From assembly GCF_008312935.1 (NCBI RefSeq), contig NZ_VSZO01000012.1, positions 534,664 to 598,663 of the forward strand: a stretch of 64,000 bases of DNA, written 5' to 3'. Shown here piece after piece: positions 28,702 to 39,114 of this stretch. Every line of letters starts with the position of its first letter. Position 1 is the first letter of the stretch. The translations under genes and the position numbers were made by a program. Below the pieces are notes generated by a model. It was given only the letters and a program-made list of their open reading frames with translations, ran no database searches and was not told where the DNA came from. Source of the DNA: Roseiconus lacunae. GTDB lineage: Bacteria > Planctomycetota > Planctomycetia > Pirellulales > Pirellulaceae.

Positions 28702-28736
28702 AAAAAAGCCCGCCGGAATCACCGGCGGGCTTTTTT
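28702..28736 (+). terminator. Intrinsic terminator after tRNA-Gly
   Basis: A perfect 9-bp stem GCCCGCCGG/CCGGCGGGC with a 5-nt loop and six T on the plus side; the A-run on the left allows bidirectional use. Confidence 0.92.
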
Positions 28737-28942
28737 CGTACACAACGACTGGCGACAGACCGGCAATCCCCACCCTCGAACGCGCAAAACCAGCCTCGGG
28801 AACAGCGCGGCCAGCATGACCGCAGCCGGGCACACTGCGTTCGCCTCGTGCGACGAAAGGGAACCTAGAACCACCGGCAATCGCCTCAGCCCCCCCCGCT
28901 GCGCAGCAGACCCCGGCGGTCCGCAGCGGCTTCCGCGACGAC

Positions 28943-29134
28943 CTAACCGAGATCAGGCTTCTCCCGGCCGTCGGAACCGTAGCGATTGAAAGCGAAATAC
29001 AGATATGGCACCGGCAGACAAAGCAACAGCATGTAAAAAAAGATGCCAACCAGCATTGCCAGCAAGACGGTGATCACGACAAAAAGGATCCAGACCCACC
29101 ACGTGTCCCGCCACAAACCCAAAATTTGATTCAC
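28943..29134 (-). CDS. Small membrane protein, unknown function
   Basis: 63 residues from a GTG at 29134 with a strong Shine-Dalgarno (GGAGG, 5-nt spacing), which decides the start over the longer frame. It has a Trp-rich start (LWRDTWWVWILF), then one long or two short hydrophobic segments (FVVITVLLAMLVGIFFYMLL), and a polar tail. No family recognised. It is divergent from the S10 cluster. Confidence 0.6.
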   Translation of the reverse strand: MNQILGLWRDTWWVWILFVVITVLLAMLVGIFFYMLLLCLPVPYLYFAFNRYGSDGREKPDLG

Positions 29135-29505
29135 ACCCGCCTCCAACGTTAACGTCACCGCACCAAGCGACCGACAACGTACAACTAATAGGCTTTTCCC
29201 GGCAATAGACCGCCAACGCAATCAAAATACCGACCGCGAGCAACCGTCTTTGCCGCCGGATTTTGCCTTGCAACCGGCAATCCTTGCCCCGCCGTGCCAA
29301 GCAGGGCAGTTTCTCCGAGAATCTTTTTTGAGGATTTTGCGAAGAGCCGTTGACGCTTGGCACGACCAGTTCTACATTCTCGCCTCCCTGCAAGACTGAG
29401 GTCGAGCAGAGAGTTCCCGCAAACGCCTTCGCAGCCTTCCATTGCGAGTCTTTTGCAAGCAAGTTTTTGTTCGTTTCTGCCCACTCATTTACTGGAAGTA
29501 CTAAC
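29135..29505. other. Divergent spacer with S10 cluster leader
   Basis: About 370 bp holding the promoter at 29350-29378 and a leader of roughly 120 nt before rpsJ. No gene is seen. Confidence 0.5.
29350..29378 (+). promoter_or_regulatory. Sigma-70-type promoter of the S10 ribosomal cluster
   Basis: TTGACG (29350-29355), exact 17-nt spacer, TACATT (29373-29378). Close to consensus and correctly placed before rpsJ, giving a leader of about 120 nt. Confidence 0.7.
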
Positions 29506-29832
29506 GTGTCAGCCGGAGCAAACGAGGTCATCCGCATTCGTATGGAAGCATACGACCACTCCGTGCTGGACCAAAGTGCCCAGGAGATCGTGGACACCGT
29601 TAAGCGGACTCACAGCGAAGTGCACGGCCCTATCCCGTTGCCAACTCGCGTTGAGCGATACACGGTCCTTTCCAGTCCGTTTGTGAACAAGAAGGCTCGT
29701 CAACAATACGAGATCCGGACCCACAAGCGGCTAATTGACATTGTCCAAGCCACGGCAAAGACAATCGAAGCCCTGAACAAGCTGAGCCTCCCCGCAGGGG
29801 TGGACATCAAGATCAAGGCATCGGCCCGCTAG
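29506..29832 (+). CDS. rpsJ: 30S ribosomal protein S10
   Basis: 108 residues from a GTG at 29506; the open frame continues upstream to 29350 but the family begins near here ([16 protein letters not shown]). [15 protein letters not shown] and [14 protein letters not shown] are the standard S10 motifs. S10 also forms the antitermination partner of NusB (NusE). It is the first gene of the S10 cluster and is followed by an unusual 273-nt gap before rplC. Confidence 0.96.
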   Translation: MSAGANEVIRIRMEAYDHSVLDQSAQEIVDTVKRTHSEVHGPIPLPTRVERYTVLSSPFVNKKARQQYEIRTHKRLIDIVQATAKTIEALNKLSLPAGVDIKIKASAR

Positions 29833-30105
29833 GGCGTCTTGTTCGCCACGGCCATCTGCGGCCGCAAGCAACAGAAAGCGACTGAGAGAAGAACCTGGCG
29901 GCAGGCCATGCAGCCAGTGGAAACGTCAAAGCATAAACACACATCCGGTATTCCGTATATGAACGGATTCCGAGTCCGATAACCCAGGCACCCGCTGCCC
30001 GATACGCATAAGTGGCAGCAACGCAGCTTGTGGTTCGGGCCGGAAAGTTCGAAACCCCGATACGAGCCAGTGAGTCTCCACGGTAAACCCCGTGGTGCGA
30101 GAGCT
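29833..30105 (+). other. Long untranslated gap between rpsJ and rplC
   Basis: 273 nt with no open gene. Just before rplC it forms a hairpin (CCACGG/CCGTGG, about 30078-30095). Such a gap inside an S10 operon is unusual and may hold an autoregulatory site or a second promoter. Confidence 0.5.
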
Positions 30106-30792
30106 ATGTCACCATCATTACTTGGTCGCAAGATCGGCATGACCCAAATCTACAAGGAAGACGGAAGCGTCGTCCCTGTAACCGTGGTTCAAGCTGGTCC
30201 CTGCAACGTTCTCCAGATCCGTTCACTAGAACGAGATGGATACGCAGCCGTTCAATTGGGTTTCGAAGACAAGCCGCGACGCCTTGCCCCTCGCTCAGAG
30301 CGAGGTCATGTCGCCAAGCTTGACAGCAAGCGTGCAAAGAAACGCACTGAAGCTGGTGTTGAGCTAGTCGAAAAGGCAGGGTGCGAGCCACAGCGATTCA
30401 TTCGCGAGTTCCGTGGCGAATCTGACTTAAGCGTTGGCAACCAAGTGACCGTTGACGTATTCGAAGGTGTCACCCGAGTTGACATCACCGGAACGAGCAA
30501 AGGTCGCGGTTACGCCGGTGTCATGAAACGGCACAATTTCTCTGGGCAGCGAGCTTCGCACGGTGTCAAAAAGGTCCACCGTCACGCCGGGGGCACTGGC
30601 TGCAGTGCTTCGCCGAGCCGTGTGTTCAAAGGTCGCCGCATGGCCGGCCAGTATGGAAACGCAAAAGTCACGACGCGAAATCTGGAACTCGTCAAAATTG
30701 TCCCCGAGGACAATTTGCTGCTGATCCGGGGTGCAGTCCCCGGACCAAACGGCGGCTTGGTTTCGATTCGTCAAACGAACAAGGTGAAATAA
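30106..30792 (+). CDS. rplC: 50S ribosomal protein L3
   Basis: 228 residues from the ATG at 30106 (MSPSLLGRKIGMTQIYKEDG). L3 is an early assembly protein of the large subunit. The C-terminal half has the family core SRVFKGRRMAGQYG and NLLLIRGAVPGPNGG. Where E. coli L3 has the glutamine methylated by PrmB (within QNQTPG), this protein reads CSASPS, so that modification is not expected. rplD follows after 5 bp. Confidence 0.97.
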   Translation: MSPSLLGRKIGMTQIYKEDGSVVPVTVVQAGPCNVLQIRSLERDGYAAVQLGFEDKPRRLAPRSERGHVAKLDSKRAKKRTEAGVELVEKAGCEPQRFIREFRGESDLSVGNQVTVDVFEGVTRVDITGTSKGRGYAGVMKRHNFSGQRASHGVKKVHRHAGGTGCSASPSRVFKGRRMAGQYGNAKVTTRNLELVKIVPEDNLLLIRGAVPGPNGGLVSIRQTNKVK

Positions 30793-30797
30793 GTCCG

Positions 30798-31442
30798 ATG
30801 ACAACGCTACCGATTGTCAACCAAACCGGCGAAGAGGTCGGCCAGTACGAGATCGACACCGAGCAGATCGCTGACCGAGTCAGCAAGCAACTTCTGCACG
30901 ACGCTGTTGTGATGTACCAGGCCAACCAACGCCAGGGAACCCACTCCGCGAAAACCCGCGGCCAGGTCAGCGGCACGAATAAAAAGATGTACCGCCAGAA
31001 AGGCACCGGCCACGCCCGTGCCGGTTCCAAGCGAACCAACGTTCGCCGAGGTGGTGGTGTCGCACGCACGATCAAGCCTCGCGATTACAGCTACCGACTC
31101 CCCAAAAAAGCGCTTCGCCGGGCGACTCGCATGGCAATCCGCAGTCGCATCGATGACGGCGAGATGATTGTGATCGACAACCTCGCCTTCGACGCGCCCA
31201 AGACGTCGCAGATGGCTTCGGTCCTGAAAGCGGTCGGGCTTGGTGGGACGACGACGTTGATCGCAACGGCCGACCTCGATTCGGCTGTATACAAGAGCGG
31301 CCGAAACATCCCCGGTGTCGAAGTCCAACCGGTTCGCCAACTGAACGCACTGTCGGTGCTTCGCCCCAATCGTGTTCTGGTCACCAAGGAAGCCTTGGAC
31401 AAGATCAAGGACGATTCGTTCGCGAAAGCTGACGCCGAATAA
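30798..31442 (+). CDS. rplD: 50S ribosomal protein L4
   Basis: 214 residues. The extended loop RGQVSGTNKKMYRQKGTG that lines the exit tunnel is present, followed by HARAGSKRTNVRRGGGVA. L4 in E. coli also represses its own operon; whether the leader here serves that is unknown. It ends with a short acidic tail. Confidence 0.97.
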   Translation: MTTLPIVNQTGEEVGQYEIDTEQIADRVSKQLLHDAVVMYQANQRQGTHSAKTRGQVSGTNKKMYRQKGTGHARAGSKRTNVRRGGGVARTIKPRDYSYRLPKKALRRATRMAIRSRIDDGEMIVIDNLAFDAPKTSQMASVLKAVGLGGTTTLIATADLDSAVYKSGRNIPGVEVQPVRQLNALSVLRPNRVLVTKEALDKIKDDSFAKADAE

Positions 31443-31480
31443 ACAGGTATTCATCAGGCTTCCAAGCCAGAGCAACAACC

Positions 31481-31804
31481 ATGGCAAGAATTCAACCACC
31501 GGCACAGCCCGAAACGAAAATCAAACTCGAGCCGCATCAGATTCTGTTGCGTCCGCTCGTGACCGAAAAAGGCGTCCATCGAGCGACTCGGCACAACGAG
31601 TACGCGTTCGAAGTGCACCAAATGGCCACAAAGCCGGAAATCAAGGCTGCCGTGGAAAAACTTTTCGAGGTCCGCGTCGAGAAGGTCTGCACACAGAACC
31701 GCAAAGGCAAAATGAAACGGACCCGTACCGGGTACGGACGCACCTCGGATTGGCGCCGAGCCATTGTGCACCTGCACGAAGAAGACAAGATCGATTTCTT
31801 CTAG
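31481..31804 (+). CDS. rplW: 50S ribosomal protein L23
   Basis: 107 residues. Located at the tunnel exit, L23 is the docking site for trigger factor and SRP. ILLRPLVTEKGVHRATRHNE and the basic loop RKGKMKRTRTGYGRTSDW are typical. A 38-bp gap after rplD and a 65-bp gap before rplB. Confidence 0.96.
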   Translation: MARIQPPAQPETKIKLEPHQILLRPLVTEKGVHRATRHNEYAFEVHQMATKPEIKAAVEKLFEVRVEKVCTQNRKGKMKRTRTGYGRTSDWRRAIVHLHEEDKIDFF

Positions 31805-31869
31805 GCCGAACACCTAGCCGAATCGAAGTACCAACACAGCAACTCAACTAGAACCCGAAGACATCCGCG

Positions 31870-32727
31870 ATGGGAATTCGCATCTACAAGCCGACCAGCG
31901 CCGGACGCCGAAACGCGTCGGTCAGCGACTTTGCTGAGCTGACCCCCGGCTACACGGTCGAAAAGTCCTTGCTGAAGCCGAAGCGAAAGACCGGCGGCCG
32001 AAACAACCAAGGTAAGATCACGGCTCGACACCGTGGTGGTGGTCACAAGCAGAAGTATCGAATCATTGACTTTCGACGGGTCAAAGACGACGTCGTCGCG
32101 ACGGTTGACTCGATCCAATACGACCCCAACCGTTCGGCTCGAATCGCGCTGCTGAAATATCCCGATGGTGAGAAATCATACGTCATCGCACCAAACGGCC
32201 TGAAGGCAGGCGACAAGGTGCAAAACGGAGCGGACGCGCCTCCTACGGTTGGCAATTGCCTTCCACTGAAGAACATCCCACTCGGAACGACCGTCTGCTG
32301 CTTAGAAATGCGAATCGGCGGTGGTGCTGTGTTGTGTCGATCGGCCGGAACAGGTGCGACCTTGATGGCACGCGAAGCCGACTGGGCACAAATCCAATTG
32401 CCGAGCGGTGAAGTTCGCCGGATTCCGAGCCGTTGCCGAGCGACCATTGGCCAGGTCGGCAACAGCGAACACATGAACATTGTCCTCGGGAAAGCCGGCC
32501 GGGCACGCTGGTTGGGACGCCGTCCGCACGTTCGCGGTACTGCGATGAACCCGATCGACCACCCGCACGGTGGTGGTGAAGGCCGAACCAAGGGCGGACG
32601 TCACCCGGTGAGCCCGCAGGGCAAGAGCGCCAAGGGTGGTGCCACACGACAAAAACGCAAACCCAGCAACAGCTCGATCGTTCGCCGCCGCAAGAGCAAG
32701 CGGTACGGTCAATTGAAGCTGCGTTAG
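31870..32727 (+). CDS. rplB: 50S ribosomal protein L2
   Basis: 285 residues, slightly longer than the usual 273-277. It supports the peptidyl-transferase centre. [18 protein letters not shown] near the N-terminus and [18 protein letters not shown] near the C-terminus, including the conserved histidine, are both intact. Confidence 0.98.
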   Translation: MGIRIYKPTSAGRRNASVSDFAELTPGYTVEKSLLKPKRKTGGRNNQGKITARHRGGGHKQKYRIIDFRRVKDDVVATVDSIQYDPNRSARIALLKYPDGEKSYVIAPNGLKAGDKVQNGADAPPTVGNCLPLKNIPLGTTVCCLEMRIGGGAVLCRSAGTGATLMAREADWAQIQLPSGEVRRIPSRCRATIGQVGNSEHMNIVLGKAGRARWLGRRPHVRGTAMNPIDHPHGGGEGRTKGGRHPVSPQGKSAKGGATRQKRKPSNSSIVRRRKSKRYGQLKLR

Positions 32728-32774
32728 TAAACGCTGAAACATTCCATCCAAGCGCGACACGTAACTGAAACACG

Positions 32775-33041
32775 ATGAGCCGCAGTAGCAAGAAAGGCCC
32801 CTTCGTCGATCCGAAGCTGTACTTCAAGGTGCAGAAGCAGGCGGAAGAAGGGAAGAAAACCCCGATCAAAACCTGGGCACGGTCCTGCACGATCGTTCCC
32901 GAGTTCATCAACGTGACGTTCGCCGTGCACGATGGCCGCAAGCACGTTCCCGTGCTGGTCACCGAAGACATGGTGGGTCACAAGTTGGGCGAGTTCGCAC
33001 CGACGCGGACGTTCAAAGGCCACGGCGGCAAGAAAAAGTAA
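32775..33041 (+). CDS. rpsS: 30S ribosomal protein S19
   Basis: 88 residues. [15 protein letters not shown] and [16 protein letters not shown] are typical S19. It binds 16S rRNA in the head with S13. rplV starts 9 bp later. Confidence 0.97.
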   Translation: MSRSSKKGPFVDPKLYFKVQKQAEEGKKTPIKTWARSCTIVPEFINVTFAVHDGRKHVPVLVTEDMVGHKLGEFAPTRTFKGHGGKKK

Positions 33042-33050
33042 GGTCGAACG

Positions 33051-33419
33051 ATGTCAGAATTTAAAGCAAGCCATCGCAACGCACGCATCAGTCCCCGCAA
33101 GGTTCGACTGGTAGCGGACTTGGTTCGTGGTCAGTACGCCGACGAGGCTCTGGACCTACTCAAGTTCCAGCCGCAACGTGGTGCTCGAATGCTCGAAAAG
33201 GTGATCCGCAGTGCGGTCGCCAACGCACTCGACCCCGACCAAACGTCGGGCAATCCACACCGGATTGAAGAACTGGTCCTGACCGACGTACGTGTCGACG
33301 GCGGTTCGATGTTCCGCCGAATGCGGCCACGGGCACGTGGTAGTGCTCACATTATCAAGAAGCGCAGTAGTCACATCACCGTTTCGGTGACGCCGATCGA
33401 CGAAATCGCGGAAGTCTAA
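33051..33419 (+). CDS. rplV: 50S ribosomal protein L22
   Basis: 122 residues. ISPRKVRLVADLVRGQYADE and the beta-hairpin RVDGGSMFRRMRPRARGSA that reaches into the exit tunnel are present. Mutations in this hairpin confer macrolide resistance in other bacteria; no unusual change can be judged here. Confidence 0.97.
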   Translation: MSEFKASHRNARISPRKVRLVADLVRGQYADEALDLLKFQPQRGARMLEKVIRSAVANALDPDQTSGNPHRIEELVLTDVRVDGGSMFRRMRPRARGSAHIIKKRSSHITVSVTPIDEIAEV

Positions 33420-33457
33420 GCTCAACCGGTCACGGACAAGAAAAAGAGAAAAATACG

Positions 33458-34523
<1,066 letters not shown>

Positions 34524-34607
34524 GCAACGTGATGACGTCCGGCCGCGGTCGACGCGGCCGGCTCATCGAGATCGATTCATTCCAACGTAAGACGATTGGG
34601 CCTGGTC

Positions 34608-34826
34608 ATGACCAGCAACAGTGAACTGAGAGAAATGAGCGACGAGCAACTCGAAGCGACCGCTGCCGAAGCGGCTCGTGAGCTGTTCCAGTTGCGTTTC
34701 CAGTCTCAGTCGGAGCGTTTGAGTACGCCCAGCGATATCCGAAAAAACCGACGTTTGATTGCTCGGATCAAGACGATTCAGACCGAGCGATCCAAAGCCG
34801 CGGAAGCAAACTCCACACCAGCCTAA
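34608..34826 (+). CDS. rpmC: 50S ribosomal protein L29
   Basis: 72 residues from the ATG at 34608 (MTSNSELREMSDEQL); the TTG four codons earlier is less likely. ELFQLRFQSQSE and IRKNRRLIARIKT are family features. An 84-nt gap after rplP; rpsQ follows after 14 bp. Confidence 0.93.
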   Translation: MTSNSELREMSDEQLEATAAEAARELFQLRFQSQSERLSTPSDIRKNRRLIARIKTIQTERSKAAEANSTPA

Positions 34827-34840
34827 GTTAGCAAAGCAAA

Positions 34841-35167
34841 ATGCCAAAACGCGTAGTTTCGGGCATCGTCACCAGCGACAAGATGGACAAGACGCGCCGC
34901 GTCGAAATCCATCGGTCGGTGAAACACCCCAAGTACAAAAAATACGTCAGCCGTCGCACCGTCTGCCACGTGCACGACGAAAATAACGAATCCGGCGTCG
35001 GCGACAAAGTTGAAATCATTGAAAGCGAGCCACTGAGCAAGCTGAAACGTTGGCGATTGGTCCGCGTGATCGAGAAGAGCACGGAAGTGGACCTGGTTGC
35101 CTTGCGTGCGGCTCGTAAAGAAGCCGAGCAGGCCGAAGCGGCCGCCGCTGGTAGTGAAAGCGAATAA
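34841..35167 (+). CDS. rpsQ: 30S ribosomal protein S17
   Basis: 108 residues; E. coli S17 has 84. The core [18 protein letters not shown] and the next strands are typical. The extra length is an Ala/Glu-rich helical tail (about residues 85-108). Confidence 0.95.
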   Translation: MPKRVVSGIVTSDKMDKTRRVEIHRSVKHPKYKKYVSRRTVCHVHDENNESGVGDKVEIIESEPLSKLKRWRLVRVIEKSTEVDLVALRAARKEAEQAEAAAAGSESE

Positions 35168-35194
35168 GTCAATTTTAGATTGTGATAACTCACC

Positions 35195-35563
35195 ATGATC
35201 CAACAAGAAACTCGCCTCGATGTCGCAGATAACACGGGTGCCCGTCAAGTCATGTGCATCAAGGTGCTCGGCGGAAGCCGACGACGCTTTGCCAGTGTTG
35301 GCGACATCATTGTTTGCAGCGTGAAAAGCGTGATCCCCGGCAGCGACATCAAGAAGAAGTCCATTGTCCGGGCCGTCATCGTCCGTACCAAGACACCGAC
35401 GCGTCGCCCCGACGGAAGTTACATCAAATTCGATTCCAACGCGGTCGTCCTGATCGACAAAGATAAAGGACCTCGCGGGACTCGGATCTTCGGTGCCGTC
35501 GCTCGCGAATTGCGTGAACAAAACTTTATGAAGATCGTCTCCCTGGCCAACGAAGTGGTTTGA
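35195..35563 (+). CDS. rplN: 50S ribosomal protein L14
   Basis: 122 residues, standard size. [20 protein letters not shown] and [20 protein letters not shown] are diagnostic. L14 contacts 16S rRNA in an intersubunit bridge. Confidence 0.98.
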   Translation: MIQQETRLDVADNTGARQVMCIKVLGGSRRRFASVGDIIVCSVKSVIPGSDIKKKSIVRAVIVRTKTPTRRPDGSYIKFDSNAVVLIDKDKGPRGTRIFGAVARELREQNFMKIVSLANEVV

Positions 35564-35626
35564 CGCATTGTTCGTCACTGGACTCGTTTGTCCGTCAAGA
35601 GATGCTTCCCTAAGGATACACACCCC

Positions 35627-35974
35627 ATGTTACTCCAAGTTGATGACGAAGTTCTGGTGATCGCCGGAGGTGACAAAGGTCACCGCGGTAAGGTCCTGGT
35701 CGTCGATCGAAAGAAAAACAAGGTTGTTGTCGAAGGTGCCGGCTTGGTCCGAAAGCACGTTCGCCGCAGCCAGAAGAACCCCCAAGGCGGTCGCCTGAGC
35801 AAAGAGATGCCCATCCACGCTAGTAACGTGATGGTTATCGATCCTTCCGACAACAAGCCGACACGCATCGGCGTTCGCTATCTGGAAGACGGCTCGAAGG
35901 AACGATTCGCCAAAAAGAGCGGTAAGAGCTTGGGCCGAATCGCCCCGGCACGTGAACGTTACCAAAAGTCATAG
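35627..35974 (+). CDS. rplX: 50S ribosomal protein L24
   Basis: 115 residues from the ATG at 35627; the frame is open from a TTG at 35588, but the family starts just before the KOW motif (VLVIAGGDKGHRGKVLVVD) and AAGGA lies about 10 nt upstream of this ATG. L24 starts large-subunit assembly. Confidence 0.95.
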   Translation: MLLQVDDEVLVIAGGDKGHRGKVLVVDRKKNKVVVEGAGLVRKHVRRSQKNPQGGRLSKEMPIHASNVMVIDPSDNKPTRIGVRYLEDGSKERFAKKSGKSLGRIAPARERYQKS

Positions 35975-35993
35975 CGGCAAGTAGAACAGAAGA

Positions 35994-36569
35994 ATGTCTG
36001 ATAAACCCCGACTTCAAGCGGCCTACGAGGACACGATCCGCGGCAAGCTGACCGAGCAATTCGGTTACAGCAATCCGCACCAAGTCCCGCGTATGGAAAA
36101 GATCACGCTCAACATGGGCGTCGGCCAAGCGATCGGCGACAAAAAGATCCTGGACTTCGCAGTCGATGCGATGACGCAGATCTCCGGCCAAAAACCGGTG
36201 ATCACGACCGCACGGAAATCGATCGCGGGCTTTAAGCTTCGCGAAGGGATGCCGATCGGATGCATGGTCACCATGCGACGTCAACGCATGTACGAGTTCA
36301 TGGATCGATTGGTCGCAATCGTCCTGCCTCGTGTCCGTGACTTTCGTGGGATCAGCCGCAAAGCCTTCGACGGAAACGGCAACTACACCTTGGGCCTCAC
36401 CGAACAATTGGTGTTCCCCGAGTTGAACCCCGACAAGTTCACCCGCCCGCAAGGGATGAACCTGACGTTCGTCACGTCGGCCAAAACGAATGACGAAGCA
36501 CGAACACTGTTGGAAATGATGGGTATGCCCTTTAAAGCTGCCCCAGGAAAGAAACAGGACGCCGCGTGA
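35994..36569 (+). CDS. rplE: 50S ribosomal protein L5
   Basis: 191 residues, close to the usual 180. It binds 5S r[21 protein letters not shown] and [18 protein letters not shown] are typical. An 81-bp gap follows before rpsN. Confidence 0.97.
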   Translation: MSDKPRLQAAYEDTIRGKLTEQFGYSNPHQVPRMEKITLNMGVGQAIGDKKILDFAVDAMTQISGQKPVITTARKSIAGFKLREGMPIGCMVTMRRQRMYEFMDRLVAIVLPRVRDFRGISRKAFDGNGNYTLGLTEQLVFPELNPDKFTRPQGMNLTFVTSAKTNDEARTLLEMMGMPFKAAPGKKQDAA

Positions 36570-36650
36570 CGGCCACTGAGACACTTACTGTTGTAGCCAA
36601 CCGTTTCACACTGAAACCCTTTCAAACGCTGAAACCCCCAGAAGACGCCC

Positions 36651-36836
36651 GTGGCAAGTAAAGCAAAGATCGCCAAGGCAAACCGGAAGCCAAAGTTCAG
36701 TACCCGACGCGAGAACCGTTGCAAGTTCTGTGGTCGACCCCGTGCGGTCTATCGCAAGTTTGGAATTTGCCGAATCTGTTTCCGCGAGAATGCGAACTTG
36801 GGTTTGATCCCCGGTGTTCGTAAGGCCAGTTGGTAG
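36651..36836 (+). CDS. rpsN: 30S ribosomal protein S14, zinc-binding type
   Basis: 61 residues from a GTG. The short type-Z S14: CKFCGRPR and GICRICFRE supply four cysteines for a zinc ribbon. The end [10 protein letters not shown] is invariant in this type. No zinc-independent S14 copy is in the window. Confidence 0.97.
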   Translation: MASKAKIAKANRKPKFSTRRENRCKFCGRPRAVYRKFGICRICFRENANLGLIPGVRKASW

Positions 36837-36858
36837 AGCAACGGAGCGACGAAAAGCC

Positions 36859-37254
36859 ATGATGACTGACCCTATTGCAGACATGTTGACCCGCATCCGC
36901 AACGCCGTTCGTGTTGAACGCCCGTATGTGGATATCCCCGCTAGCCGCGTCAAGCGAGGCATCGCCGATGTTCTCAAACGCGAAGGCTTTATCTGGGATT
37001 GGGAAGAAGTCGAGCACCAACCTGTGAACCAGTTGCGTTTGGAACTGAAGTACGGAAGCAACGGCGAACGTGTGATCCAAACGATCAAACGGATGAGCAA
37101 GCCCGGACGCCGACTTTATTGCCACTGCAAAGACCTCAAGCCAGTCTTAGGCGGTTTGGGGATCACGATCATCAGCACCAGCAAAGGTGTGATCAGCGAT
37201 CGTGAAGCTCGCCGCGAAAAAGTCGGCGGCGAAATCCTTTGCGAAGTCGCTTAG
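36859..37254 (+). CDS. rpsH: 30S ribosomal protein S8
   Basis: 131 residues from the ATG at 36859 (MMTDPIADMLTRIRNAV). The C-terminal STSKGVISDREARREKVGGE is conserved. In E. coli S8 represses the spc operon at the rplE region; no equivalent site was sought here. Confidence 0.97.
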   Translation: MMTDPIADMLTRIRNAVRVERPYVDIPASRVKRGIADVLKREGFIWDWEEVEHQPVNQLRLELKYGSNGERVIQTIKRMSKPGRRLYCHCKDLKPVLGGLGITIISTSKGVISDREARREKVGGEILCEVA

Positions 37255-37454
37255 GACCACCAACGAATCACTCATTGCGGCTGCCGTTCGCTTCGCCGCA
37301 AGAGCCCATTAATTTCGGTCACCCGTGCAGTTTTTAAGGCCCGGTGTCGACCTCCGGCCCTCCCAGCATTGGGTCGGGCGTGGTAAAACAAAATAATTGA
37401 ATCACTAGACCAAAGCCTTGGTTCGCCAAAGGCGTTTTCAGCAAGTGACCTGAA
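37255..37454 (+). other. 200-nt gap between rpsH and rplF with a UUCG hairpin
   Basis: No gene is seen. A hairpin at 37415-37433 (GCCTTGG-TTCG-CCAAAGGC, one bulged A) has a UUCG tetraloop just before rplF. It may stabilise mRNA, or be a regulatory or processing site. Confidence 0.5.
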
Positions 37455-37994
37455 ATGAGTCGTATCGGAAAAAAACCAGTTGAGATCCCTAGCGGCGTGA
37501 CCGTTGCGGTAGCCGATCGGGTAATCAACGTCGAAGGCCCCAAGGGCAAACTGACGTTCACCCACCGCCCCGAAGTCAACGTCGCGGTGGAAGACAACGT
37601 CGTTAGCGTATCGCGAGATTCGGACGACCGAACCGCTCGTGAACTGCACGGTTTGACCCGAGCGTTGGTCAACAACATGGTCGAAGGCGTCACGCAGGGC
37701 TACGAGAAAAAGCTCGAGATCGTTGGCGTCGGTTACTTGGCAAACATCGCCGGCGACACCTTGCAATTGCGAGTCGGGTTTGCCAACGAACTGAGCCGCA
37801 AGATCCCCAGCGACCTCAACGTCAATTGCCCCGATCAAACTCACATCGTGATCCAAGGCTGTGACAAGCAGAAGGTCACGCAGTTCGCCGCCGAAATTCG
37901 GGCGTTGCGTAAACCCGAGCCCTACAAGGGTAAGGGGATTCGCTACCAAGGTGAACACGTCAAGATTAAACCTGGTAAGGCTGCTACCAAGTAA
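37455..37994 (+). CDS. rplF: 50S ribosomal protein L6
   Basis: 179 residues, standard. MSRIGKKPVEIPSGV and PEPYKGKGIRYQGEHVKIK mark the two domains. Confidence 0.98.
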   Translation: MSRIGKKPVEIPSGVTVAVADRVINVEGPKGKLTFTHRPEVNVAVEDNVVSVSRDSDDRTARELHGLTRALVNNMVEGVTQGYEKKLEIVGVGYLANIAGDTLQLRVGFANELSRKIPSDLNVNCPDQTHIVIQGCDKQKVTQFAAEIRALRKPEPYKGKGIRYQGEHVKIKPGKAATK

Positions 37995-38056
37995 TCTAGG
38001 TCAACAACGAATCACACAACGATATCAACCGAAGCGATCATTGCGACGGGACTGTT

Positions 38057-38425
38057 ATGGACAAGAACAAGAAACTTCAAAAACAGCGCAAGCGGCGTCG
38101 AAACCACGTCCGCAATGTGCTCCGCGGTTCCGCCGATCGCCCTCGTTTGTGCGTGCAACGCTCGCTCAAGCACTTTTCGGTTCAACTGATCGACGACAGC
38201 AGCGGCAAGACGTTGGCCAGTGCCAGCACCCGCGACAAGGCGGTGCGTGAATCGATCGGTACCGGCGGTAACTGCGACGCGGCGGCACAAATCGGAAAGA
38301 CAATTGCCGAGAAAGCGAGTGCGGCTGGCATTAAGGCTGCGAAATTGGACCGCGGTCACAACCGCTACCATGGTCGAGTGAAAGCATTCGCCGACGCCGC
38401 TCGCGAAGGCGGGTTGGTTCTTTAA
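38057..38425 (+). CDS. rplR: 50S ribosomal protein L18
   Basis: 122 residues. RPRLCVQRSLKHFSVQLIDD and the C-terminal DRGHNRYHGRVKAFADAARE are typical of L18, which binds 5S rRNA with L5. Confidence 0.97.
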   Translation: MDKNKKLQKQRKRRRNHVRNVLRGSADRPRLCVQRSLKHFSVQLIDDSSGKTLASASTRDKAVRESIGTGGNCDAAAQIGKTIAEKASAAGIKAAKLDRGHNRYHGRVKAFADAAREGGLVL

Positions 38426-38482
38426 CAGTCAACGAAACAATTGCCGCTCTTAAACCCGGGCGGCCCACTGAGGGTTGGAACC

Positions 38483-39025
38483 ATTAGTAACGCAAATAAT
38501 CAAAATCGTCGTCGCGGCAACAAGCCTGCAGAGGAGTCCAAAGATGACGGCCTTCTCGATCGCGTCGTAAAGATCAAACGTTGTGCCGCCGTTGTCAAAG
38601 GTGGTCGACGGTTCAGCTTCGCCGCCATGGTGGTCGTCGGCGACGGCCAAGGTCGTGTCGGTTGGGGCTACGGCAAAGCGAACGAGGTCCCGCCGAGCGT
38701 CCAAAAGGCAACCAAACAAGCGACCCGTGACATGATCAACGTTCCGTTGGTCGAAGGCAGTATCCCGCATCAGGTGTGGGGCCAATTTGGAGCCGCCAAA
38801 GTCACGTTGATCCCCGCCGGTGCCGGTACCGGTATTATCGCCGGACAAGCCGTTCGCGCCGTATGCGAAGCTTGTGGAATCCACGACATTTTGACGAAGT
38901 CCTTCGGAACCAATAATCCCGTCACGCTGGTGAAAGCGACCGTTGACGCGCTCAGCAAGCTTCGGACTCGTGAAGAGATCGCGGCCTTGCGTGGCATCAG
39001 TGTCGAAGAACTCTCGGCACACTAA
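38483..39025 (+). CDS. rpsE: 30S ribosomal protein S5 (probable AUU start)
   Basis: 180 residues if started at the ATT at 38483; the open frame runs back to a TTG at 38441 (194 residues). No ATG or GTG precedes the conserved core ([20 protein letters not shown]). GAGGG at 38470-38474 is 8 nt before the ATT, an ideal Shine-Dalgarno spacing, so AUU is favoured but unproven. S5 is a small-subunit accuracy and assembly protein; [20 protein letters not shown] and [13 protein letters not shown] are family motifs. Confidence 0.92.
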   Translation: MSNANNQNRRRGNKPAEESKDDGLLDRVVKIKRCAAVVKGGRRFSFAAMVVVGDGQGRVGWGYGKANEVPPSVQKATKQATRDMINVPLVEGSIPHQVWGQFGAAKVTLIPAGAGTGIIAGQAVRAVCEACGIHDILTKSFGTNNPVTLVKATVDALSKLRTREEIAALRGISVEELSAH

Positions 39026-39114
39026 AGTCAGCGGCGCGTGAGTCGCTCCGCCAGGAGCCTCCGCAATGCATTCATCGCCCACATCAAGCTCATTTAAAGT
39101 CACTGGGTTTCGTC

